From: an uncultured Acidobacteriia bacterium
GTDB lineage: Bacteria > Acidobacteriota > Terriglobia > Bryobacterales > Bryobacteraceae
Assembly: GCA_903825445.1 (NCBI GenBank)
Contig: CAIKAS010000136.1
Span: forward strand, 1-64,000
Length of the DNA stretch: 64,000 nt
Direction: 5' to 3'
The translations under genes and the position numbers were made by a program. Under the pieces are notes generated by a model. The model was not told the origin of the DNA, searched no databases, and saw nothing but the letters and a program-made list of their open reading frames with translations. Below are positions 43,176 to 52,165 of the stretch, piece by piece; positions within the stretch are counted from its first letter, which is position 1; each line of letters begins with the position of its first letter.

Positions 43176-44864
43176 TCAGATCTCCAGAATCACCGGCATA
43201 ATCAGCGGACGCCGTTGCGCCTCTCGGCTGATAAACCGCTTCAGATCTGCGCGGATTTTTTCCTTCACCACGCCCCAGTCTGATTTCTCTTCATCGCTCG
43301 ACCCCTCAAGCGTATGCTCCACTGCGGCCTTTGCCCGCGCCATGAACTCCGGATCGTCGTCCAGGCCAAACCCTCGGCTCACAATCTCCGTCGATTCGAT
43401 CTTCCCCGTCAGCTGATTGATGGCAATGATAGGGATCACGATCCCGTCCTCGGCAATCACCTTGCGGTCGCGAATCACCATATCGCCGACCACTTCGCCC
43501 ACTGCGCCGGAATCGATACAAACCCGTCCTACAGTCACCCGTCCTGCCTTCCGCGCGCCCTTCTTATCGAACTCCAGCAAATCGCCGGTTTCGAGGATGA
43601 ACGTTTCCTTCAAACCGTGCGGACGCAAATGCTCCGCCAGCCGGGCATGCTTCGAAAGCTGTCTGTACTCACCATGCACCGGAACGAAATACTTCGGCCG
43701 TACCAGATTCAGCACCAGCCGCAATTCTTCCATCGATCCGTGCCCTGAAACGTGCAGAGGCGGATTCATGCTCCCGTAAATCACGTCCGCCCCGCGTCGC
43801 GAAAGATGATCGATCATGCGGAAGATCGTCTTCTCGTTCCCGGGAATGATACGCGAACTCAGCACCACCATATCGCCCGGGTCCACCGAAATATGTTTGT
43901 GGTTGTCCACCGCCACCCGCGAAAGCGCCGACATCGGTTCGCCCTGCGTCCCCGAAATCAGCACGGTCACTTTCGACGGCTTCGTGTTCGCCACGTCCTG
44001 CGGCCGGATCAGCACGCCATCGGGTATCGAAAGCAGCCCGTGCCTGTGCGCGATCTCCGTCACCGAATTCATACTGCGCCCGACCAGCGCAACTTTGCGC
44101 CCATTCTCGTGCGATAGATCCAGGATCACCTGCAGGCGGTGAATCGACGAACTGAAACACGAAACGAACAGCTTGCTCTCAGCTCTGTGAAACACGTCCT
44201 CAAGGCGAGGCCGTACTGCGCGCTCTGAGTCCGAATAGCCCGGACGGTCCGCGTTCGTCGAATCCGAAAGCAGCAGCAGCACTCCCCGCTTGCCGTAATC
44301 TGCCAGCGTGTGCAGATCAAATAGCTCGTTATCGATCGGCGTCGGGTCCACTTTGAAATCGCCCGTATGAATAATGACGCCGAGCGGCGTCGTGACGGCG
44401 ATCGCCACGGCACTCACAATCGAGTGCGTCACGTGAATGAACTCGATCTTAAATGGACCGATATCGAAAATGTCCTTCGGCTTTTTCGGACGAAGGTCCG
44501 GCTTTTCCACGTCGTACTCTTCGAGCCGACGCTCCACCAGCGACAGCGTGAACGGCGTACCGTAAACCGGCACGTCAAACTCCGTCAGAAAGAAAGCCAC
44601 CGCGCCGATATGATCTTCGTGGCCGTGCGTCAGCAGCAGCGCCTTCACATGCTGCCGGTTCTCCTTCAGAAATGTGAGGTCTGGCGTGACGATGTCCACA
44701 CCCAGCAACTCATCTTCGGGGAACATCATGCCGGAGTCGATCACTATGATGTCGTCGCCGTAGCGAATACACATCATGTTCTTGCCGAATTCGCCGAGCC
44801 CGCCGAGCGCGACGATCTGAAGTTTTTTATCTGATGGGGACAAATCAAATTCTACCGCGACCAA
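43176..44864 (-). CDS. rnj: ribonuclease J
   Basis: A 562-residue metallo-beta-lactamase/beta-CASP ribonuclease with both 5'-exonuclease and endonuclease activity in RNA turnover. The N-terminus LQIVALGGLGEFGKNM and the zinc motif THGHEDHIGA (H80, H82, D84, H85) are typical. VLLLLSDSTNADRPGYS and MNPPLHVSGHGSMEEL are further RNase J signatures, and the C-terminal dimer domain is present. The start is TTG at 44864. A second TTG seven codons later (before SPSDKKLQ) is equally possible. It is convergent with the kinase gene; the 24-bp gap holds only a weak hairpin (GCACG/CGTGC). Confidence 0.95.
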   Translation of the reverse strand: MVAVEFDLSPSDKKLQIVALGGLGEFGKNMMCIRYGDDIIVIDSGMMFPEDELLGVDIVTPDLTFLKENRQHVKALLLTHGHEDHIGAVAFFLTEFDVPVYGTPFTLSLVERRLEEYDVEKPDLRPKKPKDIFDIGPFKIEFIHVTHSIVSAVAIAVTTPLGVIIHTGDFKVDPTPIDNELFDLHTLADYGKRGVLLLLSDSTNADRPGYSDSERAVRPRLEDVFHRAESKLFVSCFSSSIHRLQVILDLSHENGRKVALVGRSMNSVTEIAHRHGLLSIPDGVLIRPQDVANTKPSKVTVLISGTQGEPMSALSRVAVDNHKHISVDPGDMVVLSSRIIPGNEKTIFRMIDHLSRRGADVIYGSMNPPLHVSGHGSMEELRLVLNLVRPKYFVPVHGEYRQLSKHARLAEHLRPHGLKETFILETGDLLEFDKKGARKAGRVTVGRVCIDSGAVGEVVGDMVIRDRKVIAEDGIVIPIIAINQLTGKIESTEIVSRGFGLDDDPEFMARAKAAVEHTLEGSSDEEKSDWGVVKEKIRADLKRFISREAQRRPLIMPVILEI

Positions 44865-44893
44865 CGGCCACCGGAGTGCATCTTAGAAATCGC

Positions 44894-45460
44894 ATGCCCG
44901 ATACACACCAATTGAACGACCTCATCGCGCGGCGCTGGAGCCCCCGTTCTTACAACGGAAGAGAAATAGAAACCTGGAAGCTCCGCACTCTTTTCGACGC
45001 CGCCATTTGGGCCGCCTCCTGCTTCGGCGAAGAGCCGTGGCGATACATCTGCGCCCCTCGCACGGACAAGGAACAATTCGACCGCCTCCTCGGCTTGCTT
45101 GTCGAAAAAAATCAGCAGTGGGCCAGGGACGCCGGCGCATTGGCCATTTCCGTAGCTAAGAAGACGTTCACGCACAACAACGCCCCCAACCGTTTCGCCG
45201 TCCACGATATAGGCACGGCCTTCGGCCAGCTCAGCCTCCAGGCCGTTGCCCTGGGTCTCCAGGTCCACGGTATGGGTGGATTCGACGCCGCCCGCACCCG
45301 TGCCGAATTCGCCATCCCGGGCGACTTCGAAGTCGGTGCCGCCTTCGCCATCGGCTACCTGGATGGCGATGGAGTCCCGCCGGCCGGCCGCAAACGCCGC
45401 CCCCTCTCCGAAACGGTCTTCACGGGCGCCTGGGGCTCGCCAGCCTCATTTGCCCCGTAG
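44894..45460 (+). CDS. nitroreductase family flavoprotein
   Basis: A 188-residue FMN enzyme. The N-terminus LIARRWSPRSYNGREI and AAIWAASCFGEEPWRYI form the FMN-binding part. The C-terminal region carries GYLDGDGVPPAGRKRRPLSE. It would reduce nitro, quinone or enone compounds with NAD(P)H in the cytoplasm. A frame open 60 bp further upstream exists, but the ATG at 44894 matches the usual start of the family. It is divergent from rnj with only 29 bp between the two starts. Confidence 0.9.
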   Translation: MPDTHQLNDLIARRWSPRSYNGREIETWKLRTLFDAAIWAASCFGEEPWRYICAPRTDKEQFDRLLGLLVEKNQQWARDAGALAISVAKKTFTHNNAPNRFAVHDIGTAFGQLSLQAVALGLQVHGMGGFDAARTRAEFAIPGDFEVGAAFAIGYLDGDGVPPAGRKRRPLSETVFTGAWGSPASFAP

Positions 45461-45808
45461 TCCCTCCCCATACCCCTCCGCTGGCCCACCTGAACCCTCC
45501 AGCCACCCCCAAACGCAGAAAGGCCCGCCTCTCACGAGCCGGGCCTTGTACGCAACCTCGGTTCCCCGAGGTTTCGATTGGGAGAATTTTCGACGGCTTC
45601 AACAACCGGCAAAAACTTTGTGATTGGATCTTAGAATTTTAAGGGGGGCGGCGTCAAGTCTAAAAAATCTGCGATTTGTCCACAGTCTAACCCCATGAGT
45701 TCCAGCGTGTTGCGAAAGTTGTGGATAAGGGCTTGAATTTGCACCAAGATCGTGCATTGCCCCTTCGGGGGAGCGGTAAACAGCTACAACCAAAACCAAA
45801 CAAGAGAC
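45461..45808. other. convergent intergenic region with two hairpins and two DnaA-box-like 9-mers
   Basis: No gene is seen in these 348 bases. A terminator-like hairpin (AAGGCCCG at 45520-45527 with CGGGCCTT at 45540-45547) and a second hairpin (CCTCGG-TTCC-CCGAGG, 45557-45572) follow the nitroreductase gene. TTGTCCACA at 45676-45684 and TGTGGATAA at 45720-45728 resemble DnaA boxes (consensus TTATCCACA; the second is a perfect match in reverse). A CCCC-TTCG-GGGG stem is near 45761. The genes around it are not typical of an origin, so origin function is unlikely without more boxes. Confidence 0.4.
45520..45547 (+). terminator. hairpin after the nitroreductase gene
   Basis: AAGGCCCG (45520-45527) pairs with CGGGCCTT (45540-45547) around a 12-base loop in which CTC and GAG may also pair. 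It lies 59 bp after the stop codon. The T-run is only TTG, so it is a moderate intrinsic terminator at best. Confidence 0.45.
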
Positions 45809-46831
45809 TTACGGGCGGCCGGTAAGGTGCAGAGAGATCATTTCATCGGCATCACTGGCCGATCCCTTGCGTCTCCAGGCGTGTCGAATGAAGCCGAACA
45901 CGAGCCCCGAGACTATGCAAAACGCTATCAAAACGCCACAGAGTATGACTATGTTAAGGAACAGGTTAGCCGGGTTGTCCTTGAGGGTGGGGGGGTGTTC
46001 GGCGAGGGTTACTTCGGCCTGGTATTTGACCTGTGCCAGGAGCCTTTCGGCCTCGTCGGGGGTGGCCGGGTGGAGGGCGACGGCGACCAGCGGGCCGGTC
46101 CTTTTGGCGACGGCACCGGGGATTGCCTCGAACATGGGGTACTGTTTCTGGGCCATCTCGATGGCCGGGAAGTTGAAGACTACGATGGTAGTCTTGCCTT
46201 TGCCCTTCGGCGGGAGGTAGTCGGCGGCTTCCGCCTCGGAACTGAAATGGAAGGCGGCGGTGGACGAGGGGATCACGGGCGCGTATTTGGCCAGGCTTTC
46301 GGGGCCCAGGATATAGCGTTCGGAATTCGCAATGGCACCAGACGGCATATAGCGCGGCAGCGTCGGAAGCTGCGCATTCGAGTAGTGTGGGGCAGTCAGG
46401 AAGACGTGTCCCAGCTCTTCCTTGCTGGGCTTCAAGCCGCGAAAAATGAAGAGGAAATTGCCTACCGCAATGTACTGGGCGCTGTTCGGGCCGTCGGGGG
46501 TTTCGACGCCCATGCCGTCCACCTCAAACTTGTGCACGTCGGCGGGGCGAATCGCATTCCACGCGGCGAATGAGCCGGTAGAATCGCTGAAACGCCAGGC
46601 CGTAATGGTGAACGACTTGTTGGTGGCGGGGTCCGTGTACGGCGCCTGTTCGGATTCCTGGAGACCGTACTCGCCCCACACTTTGGGATCGGGCGCGGGG
46701 ACTGCGACGGGGTCGCCGCGTTTCCACTGGCCGATGGTGTCCGGCAGAATTGTGGCGTGTGCCATGGCCGGAAGCAGCACAAGAATCGCAGTGGTGAGTA
46801 GTCTCAGACGCAAGATCAGGCTCCGTGGCAC
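45809..46831 (-). CDS. exported DUF6599-like protein with a C-terminal membrane anchor
   Basis: A 340-residue protein with a signal peptide ([16 protein letters not shown]) and a C-terminal hydrophobic helix (about 292-316, [19 protein letters not shown]) followed by a basic tail. The middle has [17 protein letters not shown] and [20 protein letters not shown] associate it with a family known mainly from acidobacteria (DUF6599), with moderate certainty. Function unknown. Its ATG lies 16 bp inside the end of secA, so it is co-translated with the secretion ATPase gene, which may hint at a role near the Sec pathway or simple operon packing. Confidence 0.72.
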   Translation of the reverse strand: MPRSLILRLRLLTTAILVLLPAMAHATILPDTIGQWKRGDPVAVPAPDPKVWGEYGLQESEQAPYTDPATNKSFTITAWRFSDSTGSFAAWNAIRPADVHKFEVDGMGVETPDGPNSAQYIAVGNFLFIFRGLKPSKEELGHVFLTAPHYSNAQLPTLPRYMPSGAIANSERYILGPESLAKYAPVIPSSTAAFHFSSEAEAADYLPPKGKGKTTIVVFNFPAIEMAQKQYPMFEAIPGAVAKRTGPLVAVALHPATPDEAERLLAQVKYQAEVTLAEHPPTLKDNPANLFLNIVILCGVLIAFCIVSGLVFGFIRHAWRRKGSASDADEMISLHLTGRP

Positions 46832-49674
46832 TTCTTATATTTTTTGCCGCTGCCGCAGGGGCAGGGATCGTTGCGGCCGACTTTGGGGCCACCGTTCGAT
46901 ACGGTCTGGCTGGCCGTGCTTTCGCCCGGCGCGCCGAACTGGAGTTCCTTCAGTTCCTTCTCGTGTTTCTTCTGCAGGCCGCGTGTCATATCCTGCACGG
47001 CGCTTTGGGCGGCGCGCTTGCGCTCTTCGGCCGCAGCCTGCGATTCCTGAAGGCGACGCAGTTCGGCTTCGGCTTCCTCGCCGCCACCGTTGTCATCATC
47101 GTCGTCGTTATTTGAAAACGGCAGAGCGGGACCGCTCTCGCCCGGGCCCCTCTCAAAGCGCAGGAAGTAGAGATAGCGCACCGTTTCGTCTTCGATGCGA
47201 TCCATCATGTCCTGGAAGAGGACGAACGACTCCTTCTTGTATTCGACCAGCGGATCTTTCTGCCCGTAGCCGCGAAGACCAATGCCTTCCTTCAGGTGGT
47301 CCATCGAGAGCAGGTGGTCTTTCCACTGATCGTCGATGATGTGGAGCATGATGTTGCGCTCGGCTTCGCGCATCAGGCTGGCGCCGACGAGTTCTTCTTT
47401 GGCGTCGTACATGGCGGCCGCGCGCTGGGCCAGTTCGTCTTCGATTTGCTCGGCTGTCCGGCCGGAGAAATCGTTCGGATTCATGCGGAGGCCGAAACGG
47501 CTCAGCAGATCAGTTTGGAGCGACGTGAGATCCCACTCTGTGGGGCGCGCATCCTGCGGGCAAGCCGTCTCGACGGCAGCGGCGATGACGCCGCGCGTCA
47601 TTTCCATCACTCGCTCTTTCTGATCGACGCCTTCGAGCAGACCGCGACGCAGGGTATAAACCGCGAGGCGCTGCTTGTTCATGACGTCGTCGTATTCGAG
47701 GAGGTGTTTGCGGGAATCGAAATTCTGCGCTTCGACGGCTTTTTGCGCGGCTGCGATGCGCTTGGTGATCATGCCGGACTCAATCGGTACATCTTCTTCC
47801 ATGCCGAGGCGCAGCATGAGATTTTGCATTTTGTCGCCGCCGAAGATGCGCAGCAGATCGTCCTGCAAAGAAAGATAGAAACGCGAACTGCCGGGATCGC
47901 CCTGACGACCGGCGCGGCCACGCAACTGATTATCGATACGCCGTGAATCGTGGCGTTCGGTGCCGGTGATGTGCAAGCCACCGAGTTCGGTTACCGCGTC
48001 GTGCTCGACTTTGCACTGCGCCTTAATTTCTTCCAGCGTCCGTTCCCAATCGGCTTTGAACTCTTCGCGATCCGGATCCTTGCCCTGTTTGCGCATGGAG
48101 TCGCGCGCCATGGATTCCGGATTGCCACCGAGCAAAATATCGGTACCGCGTCCGGCCATGTTGGTGGAAACCGTGACCGCGCCGCGACGTCCAGCCTGGG
48201 CAACGATGTGCGCTTCGCGTTCGTGATTCTTGGCGTTGAGAACTTCGTGTTTGACGCCCATCTTCGAGAGCATCTTCGACAGATACTCCGACTTTTCGAC
48301 CGAGATGGTGCCGACGAGCACGGGCTGGCCGCGCTCCTGGAATTCCTTGATTTCCTTGGCGGCGTTGCGGAACTTTTCATCGGCGGTGCGGAAAACCACG
48401 TCCTGAAATTCCTTGCGGATCATGGGCCGGTTGGTCGGGATTACCGTGACATCCAGCTTGTAGATCTTCTGGAATTCGGCGGCTTCGGTTTCGGCGGTAC
48501 CGGTCATGCCGGAGAGCTTGGAGTAGAGGCGGAAATAATTCTGGAAGCTGATGGTCGCGAGCGTCTGCGTCTCGCGTTCGATCTTGACGCCTTCCTTCGC
48601 TTCCACTGCCTGGTGGAGACCGTCCGACCAGCGGCGACCCGCCATTAAGCGCCCGGTGAACTCATCGACAATGATGACTTCGCCGTCTTTGACGACGTAG
48701 TCTTTGTCCTTCTGGAACGTGACGTGAGCTTTGAGCGCCTGCTGAATGTGGTGGTTCCACTCAACGTTCTGCGGCTCATACATGTTGCCGATCCCGAGCA
48801 GTTTTTCCACGCGCAGAACGCCTTCTTCAGTGAGGGCGCAGGTGCGGTGCTTTTCTTCCACCGTGTAATCGCCGGTAGTGTATTTTTCGCCGGGCTCTTT
48901 GCCTTCGATCACTTCGCCGCGCACGAGATGCGGGATAACCTTGTTGGCCTTGTAATATTTGTCGGTAGATTCTTCGCTGGGGCCGGAGATGATGAGCGGG
49001 GTGCGCGCTTCATCTATAAGGATGGAGTCGACTTCATCGACGATGGCGAAGTTGTGGCCGCGCTGGGCGCAGTTGGCCAGCTGGAACTTCATGTTGTCGC
49101 GGAGATAGTCGAAGCCGAATTCGTTGTTGGTGCCGTAGGTGATATCGGAAGCGTAAGAGACTTTGCGCTCCTGATCGTCGAGATCGTGCACGATGATGCC
49201 TACGGTAAGGCCGAGAAATTTGTGGATGCGGCCCATCCACTCGGCGTCGCGCTTGGCGAGATAGTCGTTGACGGTGACGATGTGGACGCCTTTGCCGGAG
49301 AGCGCGTTGAGATAGCTGGGCGCGGTGGCAACGAGCGTTTTGCCTTCACCGGTTTTCATTTCGGCGATCTGGCCTTTATGGAGGACCATGCCGCCGATCA
49401 GCTGAGCGTCGAAATGCCGCATGTTGAGAACGCGGCGGCTGGCTTCGCGAACGGTGGCGAAGGCTTCGGGCAGAATATCGTCGAGGGTGGCGCCACGGGC
49501 GAGACGTTCTTTGAAGTCGATGGTCTTCGCTGCCAGATCGATATCGGAAAGCTGTTGGATCGCCGGTTCCAGATCGTTGATCTTAGCCACCAGCGGACGC
49601 AACGCTTTTATCTCGCGTTCGTTCCGCGTGCCAAAGATTTTGGCCAGTACTGTATCAATGATCTCAAAAGCCAT
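46816..49674 (-). CDS. secA: preprotein translocase ATPase SecA
   Basis: A 952-residue motor protein that drives export through SecYEG. The nucleotide-binding domain begins with [18 protein letters not shown] (Walker A). [14 protein letters not shown], a [19 protein letters not shown] Walker-B region, and [10 protein letters not shown] follow. The C-terminus ends with the zinc-binding SEC-C motif [15 protein letters not shown] used for SecB or ribosome contact. A longer open frame exists upstream, but the N-terminus [20 protein letters not shown], with ATG at 49674, fits the family. No clear Shine-Dalgarno site is seen. The DUF6599-like gene follows with a 16-bp overlap. Confidence 0.97.
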   Translation of the reverse strand: MAFEIIDTVLAKIFGTRNEREIKALRPLVAKINDLEPAIQQLSDIDLAAKTIDFKERLARGATLDDILPEAFATVREASRRVLNMRHFDAQLIGGMVLHKGQIAEMKTGEGKTLVATAPSYLNALSGKGVHIVTVNDYLAKRDAEWMGRIHKFLGLTVGIIVHDLDDQERKVSYASDITYGTNNEFGFDYLRDNMKFQLANCAQRGHNFAIVDEVDSILIDEARTPLIISGPSEESTDKYYKANKVIPHLVRGEVIEGKEPGEKYTTGDYTVEEKHRTCALTEEGVLRVEKLLGIGNMYEPQNVEWNHHIQQALKAHVTFQKDKDYVVKDGEVIIVDEFTGRLMAGRRWSDGLHQAVEAKEGVKIERETQTLATISFQNYFRLYSKLSGMTGTAETEAAEFQKIYKLDVTVIPTNRPMIRKEFQDVVFRTADEKFRNAAKEIKEFQERGQPVLVGTISVEKSEYLSKMLSKMGVKHEVLNAKNHEREAHIVAQAGRRGAVTVSTNMAGRGTDILLGGNPESMARDSMRKQGKDPDREEFKADWERTLEEIKAQCKVEHDAVTELGGLHITGTERHDSRRIDNQLRGRAGRQGDPGSSRFYLSLQDDLLRIFGGDKMQNLMLRLGMEEDVPIESGMITKRIAAAQKAVEAQNFDSRKHLLEYDDVMNKQRLAVYTLRRGLLEGVDQKERVMEMTRGVIAAAVETACPQDARPTEWDLTSLQTDLLSRFGLRMNPNDFSGRTAEQIEDELAQRAAAMYDAKEELVGASLMREAERNIMLHIIDDQWKDHLLSMDHLKEGIGLRGYGQKDPLVEYKKESFVLFQDMMDRIEDETVRYLYFLRFERGPGESGPALPFSNNDDDDDNGGGEEAEAELRRLQESQAAAEERKRAAQSAVQDMTRGLQKKHEKELKELQFGAPGESTASQTVSNGGPKVGRNDPCPCGSGKKYKKCHGA

Positions 49675-49712
49675 AAGAGGGGATGTTGTTATTTTAGCGC
49701 GAAGAATATGGC

Positions 49713-49742
49713 CACGGATGCACACGGATGCGCACGGATTGA
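49713..49742. repeat. 10-bp tandem repeat (CACGGATGNN) x3
   Basis: CACGGATGCA, CACGGATGCG and CACGGATTGA follow one another with a period of 10 bp between secA and the GxxExxY gene. Such CACGGATG-rich tracts are familiar beside GxxExxY genes in several phyla. A related unit ACCACGGATGGTCA occurs twice at 56805-56837. Confidence 0.7.
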
Positions 49743-49777
49743 CGGAGCTAAGACATTGAAGGGAATGTGCCGAATAG

Positions 49778-50161
49778 ATGGGCATGGAATGCTCCGAACT
49801 AAATGCTTTGTGTGAGAAGGTCATTGGGGCCTCTTTTGCGGTTTCGAATTCTTTGGGGGCGGGATTTTTGGAGAAGGTTTATGAGAGGGCGTTGCTCACG
49901 GAGTTGAGATTGGCTGGGATTCGGGTGGTGGCCCAGGCTCCGTTTCCTGTGATGTATCGGGAGGAGGTGGTGGGTGAGTATTTTGCGGATTTGCTGGTGG
50001 AGGGGTCGCTGATTGTGGAGTTGGAGTGCACGGAGCGGCTGGGGGCGGAGCATTTGGCTAAGTGTTTAAATTACCTGAAGGCGTCGGGATTGAGGCTTTG
50101 TTTGCTGGTCAATTTTTATCGGACGCGGGTGGAATTGAAGAGGGTCGTGGTGGGCTACTGA
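49778..50161 (+). CDS. GxxExxY family protein
   Basis: A 127-residue protein with the name-giving motif [13 protein letters not shown] (G-x-x-E-x-x-Y). A PD-(D/E)XK nuclease-like core follows: [20 protein letters not shown], then [14 protein letters not shown]. The family is widespread, often in multiple copies with repeat tracts, and its role is not established. Three 10-bp CACGGATG repeats lie just upstream. It is convergent with the HNH gene and overlaps it by seven bases. Mobility or DNA processing is suspected from the nuclease fold only. Confidence 0.9.
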   Translation: MGMECSELNALCEKVIGASFAVSNSLGAGFLEKVYERALLTELRLAGIRVVAQAPFPVMYREEVVGEYFADLLVEGSLIVELECTERLGAEHLAKCLNYLKASGLRLCLLVNFYRTRVELKRVVVGY

Positions 50162-50787
50162 AGGGTGTTGCTTTTGCCCTGATTGCAGGGTTCGCAGAGA
50201 GTCTGGAGATTGGTCATGGTGCTGGTTCCGCCACGGCTGATGGGGAAGATGTGGTCGACGACCAACTTGACGCCTTTTTCCTTACAGATGCAGCAGGTGT
50301 AGCTGTCGCGCTGGAAAACGAGGAAACGGGTACGGACGGAAACTGCGGCGCGGGGGCGCGGCACGGAAGGCTGCACTTCACCGGTTGCGGCGAGGCACTG
50401 GGCGGCACGGAGCGCGTTTCGCCAGGTGCCGAAGCGATTGATAAATGCGGCGCCAGTGACGGGGAGGTAGTGTCTCTTCAAATCGCGAATTCGCGGGGGC
50501 CGACCGTCGTTGCGCAGGGTCAGGACCCAGAGGTCGATGAGCATGGTGAGCATGTCTTTGTCAGAGTGGGCGCGGGCCGTACGGGGCTCGAGGCCGGCGG
50601 CGGCGAGCGCGACGTGGATAGGGCCGAAGGTTCTCCAGACGCATTGGGAACTGACGCGCGAGTACTTTGTGATCTCGGCGTAAGTGAGCGTGTTTTTTCC
50701 GAGGGAGTCGGCGGTGCGACGCAGTTCCTGCGCGATGCTTTTCTTGTCGTATGAATCGAGGAAATCCGTTTCGAAAGTTGTGTTCAT
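50155..50787 (-). CDS. HNH endonuclease with two HEAR-type DNA-binding repeats
   Basis: A 210-residue protein. The N-terminal half has two homing-endonuclease-associated repeats (TLTYAEITKYSRVSSQCVWR with an ending FGPIHVALAAAGL, and FINRFGTWRNALRAAQ). The C-terminal part is an HNH nuclease with zinc-binding CCICKEKG and LCEPCN cysteines and the catalytic VVDHIFPISRGG plus NLQTLC. This layout is usual for free-standing homing-type or phage/defence-linked nucleases. The start ATG at 50787 follows ACAGG. It has no restriction-methylase partner here. Confidence 0.88.
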   Translation of the reverse strand: MNTTFETDFLDSYDKKSIAQELRRTADSLGKNTLTYAEITKYSRVSSQCVWRTFGPIHVALAAAGLEPRTARAHSDKDMLTMLIDLWVLTLRNDGRPPRIRDLKRHYLPVTGAAFINRFGTWRNALRAAQCLAATGEVQPSVPRPRAAVSVRTRFLVFQRDSYTCCICKEKGVKLVVDHIFPISRGGTSTMTNLQTLCEPCNQGKSNTLQ

Positions 50788-51043
50788 GGCTACCTGTGTC
50801 CTAGTCGAACAGTAGCCTGCGGGGTGGGCGGGAAAATGCGCCGAAAAATGTAAAGCGCTGAAAACAGGGCAGATTGAGTTTGCAAGTTGGTTGGACTCAG
50901 TTTTCCGGGCCATCGACGAACCGCGATTAGAGGTGTTGAGAGGTGGTCTCCGGAATCTGCCCCAAACGCTGACGATTGCTGAACATTTTGGTGCATCGCG
51001 GGTCCTCTTATGTGGTATATTTCACCGTGGTGAGGAGGACGCT

Positions 51044-51295
51044 ATGCGGAAAAGTAGCGGCAGCATGATCCAGGTACCGCGAGATATGATCTCCGGCATG
51101 ATGTTTGCGTTGGTCCCCGCCTTCTTTCTGGTCCTCAAGGTAGTTGACGATCCGGGACTCCACGGCGTCCGCGGCGTGGAGATTTTGAGACTCATCACAA
51201 TCGGATTCGGCGCGGGCGTCTTCTTTGCCGGACTCATGCTGCGCATCAGGTCGAAGGGCGCCAACCGGACCTCGGCCTCATCCGACCTCGACTAA
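51044..51295 (+). CDS. small two-span membrane protein
   Basis: An 83-residue protein with two hydrophobic segments (ISGMMFALVPAFFLVLKVV and LRLITIGFGAGVFFAGLML), an N-terminal MRKSSGSMIQVPRD and a basic/Ser-rich tail. A longer frame exists, but GAGGAGG five bases before the ATG at 51044 gives the start. The ribosome site lies in the right arm of a possible stem (GTCCTC at 51002-51007 with GAGGAC at 51035-51040), which could mask it. The family is unknown. Confidence 0.65.
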   Translation: MRKSSGSMIQVPRDMISGMMFALVPAFFLVLKVVDDPGLHGVRGVEILRLITIGFGAGVFFAGLMLRIRSKGANRTSASSDLD

Positions 51296-51547
51296 ACCAG
51301 GCGGCTGTCCCAAATACCCAAGGTCAAAGACGGCGACAGAAGGTATCAGGCACGAACCACGGAGTTGATGTGAGTGTCGCGCTGCTCCCTGCCCCGTCGG
51401 ATCCTGGACGGATCAAGCCGTTTCGTGGAAATTGAGGAAGCATCGCCGACTTATGGGTACTGATTTCCGAGAACGCCGTTTCGGGATAAGCCTCACCGGC
51501 CACCAACGGAGAACTGCAGGGTTTCGGCGACTGTCATATAAGCGATG

Positions 51548-51880
51548 CTACTGCGTCCCCTCCATAACTCTGCGCAGGATGCCGTTGATCCGGGTCGAAT
51601 AGCCCTTGCCGTACTTCATAAGCCAGTCGTAAACCTCCTTATCGATGCGAGCGGCCACCAGCACCTTCGGAGTGCGGCGAAACTGCGCCAATTGCTCGTC
51701 CGTCAGGAGAGGGATGTCCGAATAGTCAATCCCCGAATCGTCTCCCGCGGCCTGCCTCTTCGCGATCCGGAACAAGACACCCTGCTGTGCCTTACTCACC
51801 GGTTTGCTGAAGATAGATTCGGCGCTCACGCTTGTTTGCTTCGCGAGCCGAGATGATGCGGATGATTTCTTCTTCGTCAT
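51548..51880 (-). CDS. brnA: BrnA family antitoxin
   Basis: A 110-residue protein of the BrnA type: a basic N-terminus (MTKKKSSASSRLAK), a middle linker DYSDIPLLTDEQLAQFRR and the ribbon-helix-helix part VLVAARIDKEVYDWLMKYGKGYSTRINGIL at the C-terminus. BrnA neutralises BrnT and represses the operon. GGGAGG seven bases before the ATG at 51880 marks the start. The gene overlaps brnT by 89 bases, more than usual, so translation is tightly coupled. Confidence 0.9.
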   Translation of the reverse strand: MTKKKSSASSRLAKQTSVSAESIFSKPVSKAQQGVLFRIAKRQAAGDDSGIDYSDIPLLTDEQLAQFRRTPKVLVAARIDKEVYDWLMKYGKGYSTRINGILRRVMEGTQ

Positions 51881-52091
51881 TTTGTGCCTCCCTGCGATAG
51901 ACATGAACAACCAGCAGTACGGCGCTCAAAGCGGACCCGATGGCGTGCCACCGCTGTTCCCCCTCTGCGACGCGGTCCTTTCGGAAAACTGCGAGGGGAT
52001 CGTGAAAAACCAGTGCAGCCGTCTCAAACGCCAGGCCGTCGTGCTTCTGCTGGTTGATCCGGTTCTTCTCATCGTCCCATTCGAACCGCAT
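51792..52091 (-). CDS. brnT: BrnT family ribonuclease toxin
   Basis: A 99-residue protein with the BrnT landmarks FEWDDEKNRINQQKHDGLAF, ETAALVFHDP and EIIRIISAREANKRERR. BrnT is an RNase-fold toxin that slows growth by cutting RNA until bound by BrnA. A longer frame starts 24 bp upstream, but the ATG at 52091 gives the usual N-terminus MRFEWDDEKN. A 15-bp palindrome sits four bases before the start. The key Arg/His region in the C-terminal half appears intact, so the toxin is probably functional. Confidence 0.9.
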   Translation of the reverse strand: MRFEWDDEKNRINQQKHDGLAFETAALVFHDPLAVFRKDRVAEGEQRWHAIGSALSAVLLVVHVYRREAQNDEEEIIRIISAREANKRERRIYLQQTGE

Positions 52092-52094
52092 CGC

Positions 52095-52109
52095 TATACA
52101 AAATGTATA
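52095..52109. promoter_or_regulatory. palindromic operator candidate of the brnTA operon (TATACA-AAA-TGTATA)
   Basis: TATACA (52095-52100) and TGTATA (52104-52109) form a perfect inverted repeat immediately before the brnT start, overlapping the likely -10 region on the minus strand. Autorepression by the ribbon-helix-helix antitoxin BrnA at such a site is established for the family. The assignment here is inferred from position. Confidence 0.6.
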
Positions 52110-52165
52110 ACACATCAGGATGGGTCTCTTCCGTCAAGGAAGGGCCCCGCCGAAAAGCGGGCACG

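Noticed and set aside
45461-45808. replication origin
   Set aside because: There are only two DnaA-like boxes and no dnaA, dnaN, gyrB, parAB or rpmH nearby. It was kept only as a low-interest observation.
49690-49760. CRISPR array
   Set aside because: The 10-bp units are directly adjacent without spacers, and no cas genes are present in the window.
48724-49815. 363-codon plus-strand frame within secA
   Set aside because: It is rich in Phe/Val/Asp from antisense reading of secA, with no family signature.
51296-51547. remnant gene or tRNA in the gap before brnA
   Set aside because: No cloverleaf or family motif was found. The short minus-strand frame at 51324-51506 has no ribosome site or recognisable sequence.
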